From Mucilaginibacter geliditolerans (lineage in GTDB: Bacteria; Bacteroidota; Bacteroidia; Sphingobacteriales; Sphingobacteriaceae): a stretch of DNA of 64,000 nt. A program made the position numbers and the translations under genes. How positions within the stretch are numbered: position 1 is the first letter of the stretch; each line of letters opens with the position of its first letter. The stretch covers positions 1-64,000 of the forward strand of contig NZ_JACHBY010000003.1 of NCBI RefSeq assembly GCF_014200495.1, written 5' to 3'. This document shows, in pieces, positions 1 through 7,735 of this stretch. The notes beneath the pieces are model-generated. The model searched no databases, was not told the origin of the DNA, and saw only the letters and a list, made by a program, of their open reading frames with translations.

Positions 1-218
1 GTTAATGCCGCACCATGTTTTTTAAAAACATCCGCCAAAATAGAAAAGCCATTGTTATCTGTTTCTTCCCATTTATAATGATAGGACTCCAATGCGCCTG
101 CGGCGTTTTTGCGGTGTTCATCGTTAAAATAGGAATCGAGTGTTACCAGTTTCGACTGCGCTTTAGCCGTCATATTAAAAACCAGTAGAATGATGATTGC
201 TGTTGTTATTTTTTTCAA
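1..218 (-). CDS. Exported DUF4350-type protein, N-terminal fragment (cut by window edge)
   Basis: The reading frame runs off the left edge, so only about 72 N-terminal residues are visible. From a TTG codon at 218 it encodes a good signal peptide (two lysines, an Ile/Leu-rich core, then an AKAQ-like cleavage site). The mature start SKLVTLDSYFNDEH followed by YHYKWEETDNNGFSILAD resembles the N-terminus of DUF4350 proteins, which in Bacteroidota are often fused or adjacent to GH105 unsaturated rhamnogalacturonyl hydrolases. I chose TTG 218 because the first ATG (173) would remove most of the signal peptide. It is the last visible gene of the minus-strand GH51-GH31-GH43 group, and a rhamnogalacturonan role would fit the rhamnose operon next door. 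The family call rests on a short stretch and the catalytic part is not visible. Confidence 0.6.
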   Translation of the reverse strand, partial: MKKITTAIIILLVFNMTAKAQSKLVTLDSYFNDEHRKNAAGALESYHYKWEETDNNGFSILADVFKKHGAAL

Positions 219-437
219 TTTATTATTTATTAAGATTTACAATTTATCTGTGGCTAGTTCTCGTTCAGTGAAAACAGCAGGGTGCCATATATCCATAGCC
301 TGATAACTATATTAATCTTTATAACAATCTCTTTTTTAATTGGTGATGGTCCCTTAGCTGATTTTTCATCGGCGGGGATCATATTTTAAATAAAGAAGAT
401 AGTTATTCAAATTTAGATCGTATAAACCATATTGATG

Positions 438-1478
438 TTATTTGCCGTCTGCAATTATTTTGGCTTCGCCTGTTTTAATGTTTAAGGTCCAGGGTTGTGG
501 CTTAGGGAGCCACAACCTGCCCTCACCTATCTCTAAAGGCATCCACAAATAACGGGAGTCCCACTGCGTTTTGGGTTTCCATATATCGCCCATAAAAATC
601 ACGGTGGTTTGCTTAGTCCCAGTTACTTTTATCAGCATGGTTGATTGTGCGCCGTACGTATTCGTTTCAGGCGGTGCAATATCCTTAAAATCACTCCAGG
701 GGCCAGACAATGACGGCGCAGTAGCATATTTATTAGGGTTGGGCGACCAGCCTGTTAACGCCGAGCCTATGGCATAATAAAGGCCTTTATAATGAACAAT
801 GGCCCCACCTTCCATATGAGCAGGTATAAGGCTCATTTCTTTTTCTACACTTAAATAGTCATCAGATAATTTTGCGATTCGAAATCCAAACGGGCGATCT
901 TCAAAAACCAGGTATGCTGTGCCGTCGTCATCAATAAATTGCCCAATGTCGCGGCTCTCGTGCCCGAGTGGACGAAAAGTTTTGATAAGCTTAAAGGGGC
1001 CTGTTGGTTTATTGCTGGTTGCTACGCCAACCCTGGCATAAGCGTAACCACCGGCTATTTTTCCGGTTACAAGGTCTTTCATACCACCGTCGACATGCAG
1101 GTACATTACATACTTTTTTGTTTGCTTGTTGTAATATACTTTAGGCCGCTCAATCACCCAATGTACCAATACAGAATCCGGCTTTGCTATCTGAACATCA
1201 TTTTTAAATGTCCAGTTAACCAAATCCTTTGAAGTATAACAACTAACATACCGGTAGTTAGTATCTAAACCTTTTTTACGCTCCTCACCATACCAATAAT
1301 AATTATTTCCAACTTTTATTATACCGCCCCCATGCGCTTGTATGTGATTACCCTGTTCATCGGGCCATACCTGCGTTGGCTTTATGGTATCATTTTGGGA
1401 TTGACCAAAGCTTAATTTAGGACCCAGCAGAATTGCCAGCAAAACTACTACCCTGTGGATTCTTGATGAATATTTCAT
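438..1478 (-). CDS. GH43 family glycoside hydrolase (subfamily 24/34-like), exported
   Basis: A 346-residue exported five-bladed beta-propeller glycosidase. The signal peptide covers about residues 1-25 and ends near SFGQ. The N-terminal motif NHIQAHGGGIIKVGNNYYW and the mid-protein motif ESRDIGQFIDDDGTAYLVFED are characteristic of GH43 enzymes close to the exo-beta-1,3-galactanase (GH43_24) and GH43_34 groups. Those groups act on galactan, galactofuranose or arabinose side chains. The protein probably works in the periplasm or at the cell surface on oligosaccharides. It lies 131 bp downstream of the GH31 gene on the same strand and is likely cotranscribed with GH31 and GH51. The exact substrate cannot be read from the sequence; an arabinogalactan or rhamnogalacturonan side chain is the inference from its neighbours. 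Confidence 0.85.
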   Translation of the reverse strand: MKYSSRIHRVVVLLAILLGPKLSFGQSQNDTIKPTQVWPDEQGNHIQAHGGGIIKVGNNYYWYGEERKKGLDTNYRYVSCYTSKDLVNWTFKNDVQIAKPDSVLVHWVIERPKVYYNKQTKKYVMYLHVDGGMKDLVTGKIAGGYAYARVGVATSNKPTGPFKLIKTFRPLGHESRDIGQFIDDDGTAYLVFEDRPFGFRIAKLSDDYLSVEKEMSLIPAHMEGGAIVHYKGLYYAIGSALTGWSPNPNKYATAPSLSGPWSDFKDIAPPETNTYGAQSTMLIKVTGTKQTTVIFMGDIWKPKTQWDSRYLWMPLEIGEGRLWLPKPQPWTLNIKTGEAKIIADGK

Positions 1479-1609
1479 TTATAATTAAGGCTAATTTGAT
1501 TTAATCGCTAATTAATAAATAATAATTCAAACACACGGGGGAGCAACAAGTCAAATCAGGGGGTAAATCTTAACTTATCATTATTGTTACATTCTAATTA
1601 TATCAACAA

Positions 1610-3940
1610 TTATAGCTGCACAATTTTTCCCTTTCCGTTATAGCTAATAGTTTTATCGGGAGTGGGAACAGTTAAACCGTTACCGTGGCCCGGTGCGACC
1701 AGAACAATATCAAACGATCGTTTCTTAATCATTCCTGCAAATTCACCTTGCTGATCAGTAATAGTTAATGTTCTGGCCTTATCGTTCCAAATAAAATCTA
1801 TTGTGGCATACATGCCCTTTTCATAATTGTAATTGTCGTTTTGATCTTCGTACAAAGTAAATTTACCATTGGCACCGGGATAAATACGGATCGTTAAATG
1901 ATCCCATTTCTTTTCAGTAGCATACTGCACTTTAGGCCCCCATGGAACAATGGATCCCGCTTGTACATAAAGCGGTATAATGTCCATTGGCGTAGCTTTT
2001 TCAATGCTCTTCCCCCCGCTGGTTGATTCGCCCGTCCAAAAATCGAACCATTGGGTACCGGCAGGCAGATAAACGCTTTGGCTTTTAACACCTTTTTCAG
2101 TAACGGGTATAACAAGGAATGATTTGCCGAACATAAACTCACTGTTATTTTCATAACCCTGCTTATCCTGCCCGAATTCTGAATATAAAGACCGGATAAT
2201 AGAGCCGGAATTATGGGTAACATTCCAGGCGGTTGCATATAAATACGGCAATAGATGATAGCGCAGGTTTATAAATTTTTCCTGTGCATCAAATGCCCAG
2301 TCGCCACGGTTACCAAATTGGTAAATTTCGCGGGGGATATCTGTTCCGTGTGAGCGCATCATTGGCGTAAAAGTTGCAAATTGCATCCAGCGTACGTACA
2401 GTTCCTGAAAATCAGGGTTCTTTGCGCCACCACCGCGTACGAAAGCACCTGCAAAAAATCCGCCGATATCGCCATTCCAATAAGGAAGGCCGGTAAGCGA
2501 AAAGTTTACGGCCGCCGGTATTTGCCTTTTTAATGTAGGCCAGGCTGATACTACATCACCGCTCCAGGTGTTTGCACTATAGCGCTGCTGGCCTGCAAAC
2601 GCCGACCTGGTAAGCAAGATCACCCGTTTTGCATCCGTTGTTTGGCGCTGATGTTCATATACACCTTTGGTATGTTCCAGCGGAAAGGCATTCTCAACAC
2701 TTCTGAAAGTGCCCAGGTAGGTTGGTTGGTCAAAATCCCTTTCCTGCACATTAATATGATCCGGTTCGGTAGAATCCAGCCACCAGGCATCAATGCCCAA
2801 TGAAAAAATGCCTTTGTTAAGATACTTCCAGTAAATATCCCTGGCTTCCGGGTTATATACATCATAGGGTCTGGTATTCGCGCCCGGCGGCCAGGTATCA
2901 AAATTAATGAGCATGTTTTTTTGTTTGAATTCCTGGTATTGCGGTGTTTTAGGAGCGAAACCGGGCCATGAAACAATAAACAGATGTGCATTTAACTGGT
3001 GTATACTGTCTATCATCAACTGGGGTTTAGGGTAAGTAGAAGCATCAAAACTCATCGCATTCCAATTATCATCCTTACCCCAATATTGCCAATCCTGTAC
3101 AATGCCATCCAGTGGTACTTTAAGTGCCCGGTATTTTTTAACCACATCTACAAGCTCAAATTGTGTTTTATAGCGCTCACGAGATTGTACGAAACCATAA
3201 ACCCATAATGGCATCATAGGCGCCTGGCCGGTAAGATCCCGCATCCGGGCAACAACGCCATCAGCGCCGGGGCCATACATAAAATAATAATCGGAACAGT
3301 CGCCAACTTCAGAGTCAAACGAGGTTTCCTGGGCATTATCAGTGAATGTGGTCGGTGAATAATTATCCCAGAAAACACCATATCCCTTCACAGAATTAAA
3401 GAATGGGATACAAACTTTCATATTTTCCTGGCGCAGATATATCTTTTGCCCGCGCTGATTGAGCTTGCCATTTTGTTGCTGGCCAAGGCCATAGATAACC
3501 TCATCCTTATCTAATAAAAAGGCCTGCCGCACGCTGTAAGTCGCTTTATCTGCATCCTTAACCGGGGTAAACTGCGTACCGTAATCTTTCTCAGTAAATA
3601 ATGGCGCACCGCTGATTGTCTCAAAACTAATACTGCCTGTTTTTAAATTAAGTTTAGTTTGAATTGATTCGCTTTTTATGGTAACGATATTATCCTGATC
3701 GCTAATGTCCAAATGGGTTTCCTGCGGCTTTTTGATCACCGAAAGACTTTCTTTCTTCAATACGGTTCCTTCCGGCTGTTTAAGTACCCGAACTATATCA
3801 GGAGAAAAGAACTGCACTTCAACATCCATAGATTGAATATTGGCTTTAACACCAAGGGCGGTACGCTGGTAGGATTGGGCCAGCGCATTTTCGGCAAAAG
3901 CGCAAACGATCAGCAGACAAAGGCTAATTCTGTAATTCAT
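1610..3940 (-). CDS. GH31 alpha-glycosidase (alpha-xylosidase/alpha-glucosidase type), exported
   Basis: A 776-residue exported retaining alpha-glycosidase. A signal peptide ends around residue 21 (ENALAQ). An N-terminal GH31 beta-sandwich is followed by the (beta/alpha)8 barrel. The nucleophile is predicted to be Asp389 in WWLDSTEPD and the acid/base Asp462 in WSGDVVSAW, both intact. The C-terminal part (about residues 620-776) resembles the DUF5110 beta-domain found in alpha-xylosidases. The gene begins 22 bp after the stop of the GH51 gene, which argues for cotranscription. Substrates in this family include alpha-xylosides, alpha-glucosides and alpha-galactosides, and I cannot choose between them. 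There is no PA14 insert such as some xyloglucan-acting members carry. Confidence 0.9.
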   Translation of the reverse strand: MNYRISLCLLIVCAFAENALAQSYQRTALGVKANIQSMDVEVQFFSPDIVRVLKQPEGTVLKKESLSVIKKPQETHLDISDQDNIVTIKSESIQTKLNLKTGSISFETISGAPLFTEKDYGTQFTPVKDADKATYSVRQAFLLDKDEVIYGLGQQQNGKLNQRGQKIYLRQENMKVCIPFFNSVKGYGVFWDNYSPTTFTDNAQETSFDSEVGDCSDYYFMYGPGADGVVARMRDLTGQAPMMPLWVYGFVQSRERYKTQFELVDVVKKYRALKVPLDGIVQDWQYWGKDDNWNAMSFDASTYPKPQLMIDSIHQLNAHLFIVSWPGFAPKTPQYQEFKQKNMLINFDTWPPGANTRPYDVYNPEARDIYWKYLNKGIFSLGIDAWWLDSTEPDHINVQERDFDQPTYLGTFRSVENAFPLEHTKGVYEHQRQTTDAKRVILLTRSAFAGQQRYSANTWSGDVVSAWPTLKRQIPAAVNFSLTGLPYWNGDIGGFFAGAFVRGGGAKNPDFQELYVRWMQFATFTPMMRSHGTDIPREIYQFGNRGDWAFDAQEKFINLRYHLLPYLYATAWNVTHNSGSIIRSLYSEFGQDKQGYENNSEFMFGKSFLVIPVTEKGVKSQSVYLPAGTQWFDFWTGESTSGGKSIEKATPMDIIPLYVQAGSIVPWGPKVQYATEKKWDHLTIRIYPGANGKFTLYEDQNDNYNYEKGMYATIDFIWNDKARTLTITDQQGEFAGMIKKRSFDIVLVAPGHGNGLTVPTPDKTISYNGKGKIVQL

Positions 3941-3962
3941 TTTTATCAGTTTTAATACTTAC

Positions 3963-5990
3963 TTAGTATGTACTCAATTCAATTATATTAATGGAGTAAG
4001 GTGCGAAATTTCTGGTAAATTCTTTGCTGATACCCGAAATATTTGTAACAACCGGCACTATATTTTGAGGGTTATCAATGGAGTTGGTATCCTCAGGTCC
4101 GTTGCCTTTTAAAACTACCAGCGTGCCCTTGCCCGAAAGCTTAACTGCACCATTAAGGATTATAGTAACCGGCTGCGATGTTCCTGAAGTATTTACTACC
4201 TTCAAAAAGATCTTGTTTTTTTTAGTATCCCTGGTAGCAACATAAAACAATGCGGGAATAGCCTTTGGCAGCGTACCGGCTGCAATCTCTTTCTTATTTG
4301 GGCTGCGTGTTTGAGTTGGTATATTTTCACCACCGATTGATATCACCTTATTACCCAAATAATTGTTAAACATTTTTTGCGCATAATACGATGGCGAACC
4401 AAAGCTACTTATGGCATTATATCCAATCAGATCTGAATCCCACTGCCAGGCCCGCGGACTATTATCCGTCCCCTTGTTTACATTTACAAATAGAGGAGCA
4501 TAGCATGACCGTTGAACTATATCGGCATTCCGCTCCATTCCCGTCATCCATGCCGCATCGCCCAGGGCTGCATTCATATTGGTAGTCGGCGCACCTTCGC
4601 GTGTGGCCCATTCACCTACAAATATCTTTGGACTGGTTAAACGGTCATAATGATCATAGTGACCAGCATCTTCCTCCATTTCCCAGGCTGTGCGATAAAA
4701 ATGCTCATCAACCATTTCGGGCTTTGAGCTCACAACCTTTCCCTTGTGAAATTCTTCAACGGTTGAAATACACCTCAGCTGCGGATATTTTTCCTGGATT
4801 GCTTTTCGGAATTGATTGAAACGACCATCATAACTAAGTGATCTGTCAAACCAATCCTCATTGCCGATCTCAATATCTGTAAGTTTAAAAGGTGCCGGAT
4901 GACCATCTTTCGCACGCTTTGCCCCCCATTTGCTTGTAACCGGGCCTGTAACATATTCTATTTCGTCTAAAGCATCCGCAACATAGGGCTCCAGCAACGG
5001 CCCCGGTTCAACATGATCACCACGGAGTGAGTATCCCGCATAAACTGCCAGCAGCGGTTCAATTTTCAGATCTTCACACCATTCCAAAAACTCAAGCAAT
5101 CCCAATCCGTCAGAGGCCCGGTAACCCCAGCAGCCCGGGTGGCCCGGGCGTTCTTCAAGCGGACCTAAAGTAGTTTTCCATGGAAAGCGGCTTGCAAAAT
5201 AATCTCCTTCCAAAAAATTACCACCAGGGAACCTCAGGAATGTAGGTTTCATATCTGCCATCAACTGCATCAGGTCGATACGGTTACCATTGGCCCGGTT
5301 ATTATAAGTTGGAGGAAATAAAGACACCAGGTTAAACCAGTATGACCCAACCGTGTTGGTTGAAATCACAAAATGCGCCGACGTGGTAGGTTTGACATCT
5401 CCGTTTGTACTTAATTGCACAGCATATTTTGTCCACCCTTTTTTACTTAGCACCACTTGTGATGAGGCATAGGTGACAGTTCCGTCATTACTTTCAATGC
5501 TTACGGTCAATGGAGCACCAATGGTATCTGTTTTTAAATAAAAAGATGCTTTATAAGTTGTATTAGGTTTTACCGGAATTCCCCAGAAACCTTCATTTGC
5601 CACACCTGTTCTGCCATCTCCACTGGAAACCGTTAGCTTTAAGCAGGTGGTAAGCGCATCATTAATGGCATTACGGGATTGCTCCCTGGGCACATTTAAC
5701 GGATCGGCACCAATTAAGTCGATTGAACCCTTGCCCCCACGATCCTGCACCAGAGACCACCCATCGGGCGAATGAGGATTATCTTTAAAAATGCGGTTAC
5801 GGATCAGCTCTGCATACAGACCGCCATCATAGGAATGATTGATCTCTTCTGTCATTAACCCATAAAGCCTTGGACTAACGTCAACTCCTGGTTTATTGAA
5901 ATCTAAAGTTAATTTTGGGGTTTGCCCCTTCAAATTACTGATGGCAAATAGCGGCAATAAGGCAGCTATGATGCAGGATACTTTTCTCAT
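3963..5990 (-). CDS. GH51 alpha-L-arabinofuranosidase, exported
   Basis: A 675-residue exported alpha-L-arabinofuranosidase. The frame is open to 6074, but I start at ATG 5990 because this gives MRKVSCIIAALLPLFA, a proper signal peptide ending at LKGQ. A jelly-roll carbohydrate-binding-like domain sits at about residues 95-230, followed by the GH51 barrel. The predicted acid/base is Glu378 in IEIGNEDW and the nucleophile is Glu460 in FVGEWATREG. A C-terminal beta-domain follows. It is the first gene of the minus-strand group GH51-GH31-GH43-DUF4350 and is divergent from rhaT, so the two operons share a 550-bp control region. It likely removes arabinofuranose from pectic arabinan or arabinogalactan. 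Confidence 0.92.
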   Translation of the reverse strand: MRKVSCIIAALLPLFAISNLKGQTPKLTLDFNKPGVDVSPRLYGLMTEEINHSYDGGLYAELIRNRIFKDNPHSPDGWSLVQDRGGKGSIDLIGADPLNVPREQSRNAINDALTTCLKLTVSSGDGRTGVANEGFWGIPVKPNTTYKASFYLKTDTIGAPLTVSIESNDGTVTYASSQVVLSKKGWTKYAVQLSTNGDVKPTTSAHFVISTNTVGSYWFNLVSLFPPTYNNRANGNRIDLMQLMADMKPTFLRFPGGNFLEGDYFASRFPWKTTLGPLEERPGHPGCWGYRASDGLGLLEFLEWCEDLKIEPLLAVYAGYSLRGDHVEPGPLLEPYVADALDEIEYVTGPVTSKWGAKRAKDGHPAPFKLTDIEIGNEDWFDRSLSYDGRFNQFRKAIQEKYPQLRCISTVEEFHKGKVVSSKPEMVDEHFYRTAWEMEEDAGHYDHYDRLTSPKIFVGEWATREGAPTTNMNAALGDAAWMTGMERNADIVQRSCYAPLFVNVNKGTDNSPRAWQWDSDLIGYNAISSFGSPSYYAQKMFNNYLGNKVISIGGENIPTQTRSPNKKEIAAGTLPKAIPALFYVATRDTKKNKIFLKVVNTSGTSQPVTIILNGAVKLSGKGTLVVLKGNGPEDTNSIDNPQNIVPVVTNISGISKEFTRNFAPYSINIIELSTY

Positions 5991-6171
5991 TAGAATCTTA
6001 AAATGGTTTATAGTTGTTATCTTAACGATTATGGTATAAAACGAACTTATGTGAATTATTTCAAACACAGCCATTCTGAACTACTAAAGCGACCCTATAC
6101 AAGCGCATTAAAACGCACTAAGTTTGCATCGTTTTTCAGTATTTCTATGGCCGGATAAAAAATGAAGTCAG

Positions 6172-6179
6172 GTTATAAC
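6172..6179. promoter_or_regulatory. Candidate operator GTTATAAC (GH51 side)
   Basis: This perfect 8-bp palindrome lies about 180 bp upstream of the GH51 start. The same core recurs at 6417-6426 on the rhaT side of the region. The GntR-type regulator at the end of the rhamnose operon is the obvious candidate binder. An 8-mer in AT-rich DNA can recur by chance. Confidence 0.3.
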
Positions 6180-6237
6180 GAAAGGCAAGCTACTAATTTT
6201 TTTATATTTTCAAAAAAATAATTGTTTAAATAACAAT

Positions 6238-6293
6238 AATAATTATTCCGTATTAAAAATACAGCTATTGGTTTTTAATACGGAATAATTATT
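6238..6293. repeat. Perfect 22-bp inverted repeat with 12-base loop
   Basis: The left arm (6238-6259) and right arm (6272-6293) are exact reverse complements around the central CCGTATT/AATACGG. The loop is TACAGCTATTGG-like. The repeat lies between two divergent genes, so it does not end a visible transcript. It could be an operator, a structured leader of either operon, or a small dispersed element. No downstream T-run of the intrinsic-terminator type is seen on the plus strand. Confidence 0.85.
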
Positions 6294-6416
6294 TTATTAA
6301 AGCATTATCATCCATCACCTGCAAATACATTTTGGTGTTTATAACACAATTATTACAATGAAAGGAATTTGCACATTTTTCAACTACGTTATGTGTAAAA
6401 TTGAATCTTTGAGGAT

Positions 6417-6426
6417 TGTTATAACA
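6417..6426. promoter_or_regulatory. Candidate operator TGTTATAACA (rhaT side)
   Basis: A perfect 10-bp palindrome 115 bp upstream of rhaT. A looser copy (GTGTT, three bases, AACAC) sits at 6335-6347. A GTTATAAT variant occurs about 25 bp upstream of the GntR-type regulator gene. Binding by that regulator is an inference. Confidence 0.35.
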
Positions 6427-6540
6427 TTTGACATTGCCTTAATAACCATAAAAGAATAGCTAACTACCATTACAGTACATAACAGTTATCATTAACCTGT
6501 TGCTTAGTTTAGCAGTCAATAACCAATTAACCTAATATTT

Positions 6541-7656
6541 ATGCAAGTTATATTTGGAGTTATCTTCCATTTTATCGGGGGTTTTGCCTCGGGTAGTTTT
6601 TATATTCCGTACAAAAAGGTAAAGGGCTGGGCCTGGGAAAGCTACTGGATAGTTGGCGGATTATTTTCGTGGCTTGTAGTTCCTCCACTGGCAGCATGGC
6701 TCACCATACCGCATTTTACCGAGATCATAGCCGATACCAACGGCAGCATTTTACTCCTAACCTATTTCTTTGGCCTGCTATGGGGTATTGGCGGCTTAAC
6801 TTATGGCTTAGGCGTACGCTATTTGGGCGTATCATTAGGCAGTACCATTATACTGGGTCTTTGCGCTGTATTCGGCTCGCTAATCCCATCGGTGTATTAT
6901 AACTTCTTCCCGCAAGATGGCAAGGATACCATCACCATGCTGGCCACCACCCATTGGGGGCAACTCGTGTTGTTAGGCATCGGGCTTACGGTTGTAGGTA
7001 TCATCATTTGTGGTAAAGCCGGTATGATGAAGGAAAAAGAGCTTTCAGCAGGCAAGGCCGATGTGGAAGATAATAAAGATTACCGCTTTGGTTTAGGTAT
7101 AGCCGTAGCCATTGTATCAGGTGTATTGAGCGCTTGTTTCAATTTTGGTATAGAAGCCGGTAAAACTATGGCCGATAGCGCCAATACCATTTGGATGGCA
7201 GCACATCACGGGCAGGGTAATTTCCTTTTTCAAAACAACGTGGTGTATATTATTATCCTATGGGGAGGTTTAACAACCAACTTTATCTGGTGTATGATCC
7301 TCAATGCCCGCAATAAAACCTTTGGCGATTATACCAATGAAAAAACGCCGCTGTTAAAGAACTATATATTTTCGGCATTAGCCGGTACCACCTGGTTTTT
7401 ACAGTTCTTTTTTTATGGCATGGGCGAAAGCCGCTTAGGCAATGGCGCCAGTTCATGGATCTTACACATGGCCTTCATCATCCTGATTGCCAATGCCTGG
7501 GGATTGGTGTTAAAAGAATGGAAAGGCGTAAGCAAAAAGGCATTGATAACTGTTATTGCAGGTATTGCGGTTATTATCATTTCAGTATTGGTAGTAGGTA
7601 AGGGAAACTCAATAAAAGATAAGGAAACTGCTGTTGCGGTGAGCAGTAAACAGTAG
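6541..7656 (+). CDS. rhaT: L-rhamnose:H+ symporter
   Basis: A 371-residue inner-membrane transporter of the RhaT family that imports L-rhamnose with protons. About ten hydrophobic segments are visible, starting with FGVIFHFIGGFASGSFYIPY, and the conserved YKKVKGWAWE loop follows the first helix. The length is near the 340-370 residues usual for the family. It is the first gene of the plus-strand rhamnose operon, 79 bp before the fused aldolase/dehydrogenase. The first ATG sits directly at the start of the first membrane segment. The 3' end (VAVSSKQ) runs into a small CAGTA-type repeat, so the last residues may derive from repeat DNA. Confidence 0.95.
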   Translation: MQVIFGVIFHFIGGFASGSFYIPYKKVKGWAWESYWIVGGLFSWLVVPPLAAWLTIPHFTEIIADTNGSILLLTYFFGLLWGIGGLTYGLGVRYLGVSLGSTIILGLCAVFGSLIPSVYYNFFPQDGKDTITMLATTHWGQLVLLGIGLTVVGIIICGKAGMMKEKELSAGKADVEDNKDYRFGLGIAVAIVSGVLSACFNFGIEAGKTMADSANTIWMAAHHGQGNFLFQNNVVYIIILWGGLTTNFIWCMILNARNKTFGDYTNEKTPLLKNYIFSALAGTTWFLQFFFYGMGESRLGNGASSWILHMAFIILIANAWGLVLKEWKGVSKKALITVIAGIAVIIISVLVVGKGNSIKDKETAVAVSSKQ

Positions 7657-7679
7657 GCGGTTAGCAGTACGCAGTAGGC
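7642..7679 (+). repeat. Short degenerate CAGTA repeat at the rhaT 3' end
   Basis: Four imperfect copies of an (A/G)CAGTA unit (AGCAGTAA, ACAGTAGG, AGCAGTAC, GCAGTAGG) span the rhaT stop codon. A similar pair, read on the opposite strand, lies at the 3' end of the DUF4249-type gene near 30270-30284. Such units are low-complexity dispersed DNA rather than a coding feature. Confidence 0.6.
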
Positions 7680-7735
7680 AAAAAAGCAATTAATAATTCA
7701 ATAAATCACTAACTCAATAATTACAAAATAAACAT

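Larger units (their letters stand above)
5991..6540. other. Divergent control region between the GH51 operon and the rhamnose operon
   Basis: This 550-bp AT-rich stretch has no credible coding sequence. It must hold the start sites for both the minus-strand glycosidase group and the plus-strand rhamnose operon. It contains a perfect 22-bp inverted repeat (6238-6293). It also contains three sequences built on a GTTATAAC-like palindrome: 6172-6179, a variant GTGTT-TAT-AACAC at 6335-6347, and TGTTATAACA at 6417-6426. I could not identify a convincing TAnnTTTG minus-7 box for either direction. Confidence 0.75.

Noticed and set aside
5991..6074. N-terminal extension of GH51 up to 6074
   Set aside because: It places 28 residues with no family character in front of a clear signal peptide that begins at ATG 5990.
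6484..6515. TTGCTTAGTTTAGCAG upstream of rhaT as a LacI-type site
   Set aside because: It shares GTTTAGCA but has no central CG and only 4-bp arms, so it does not fit the operator set.
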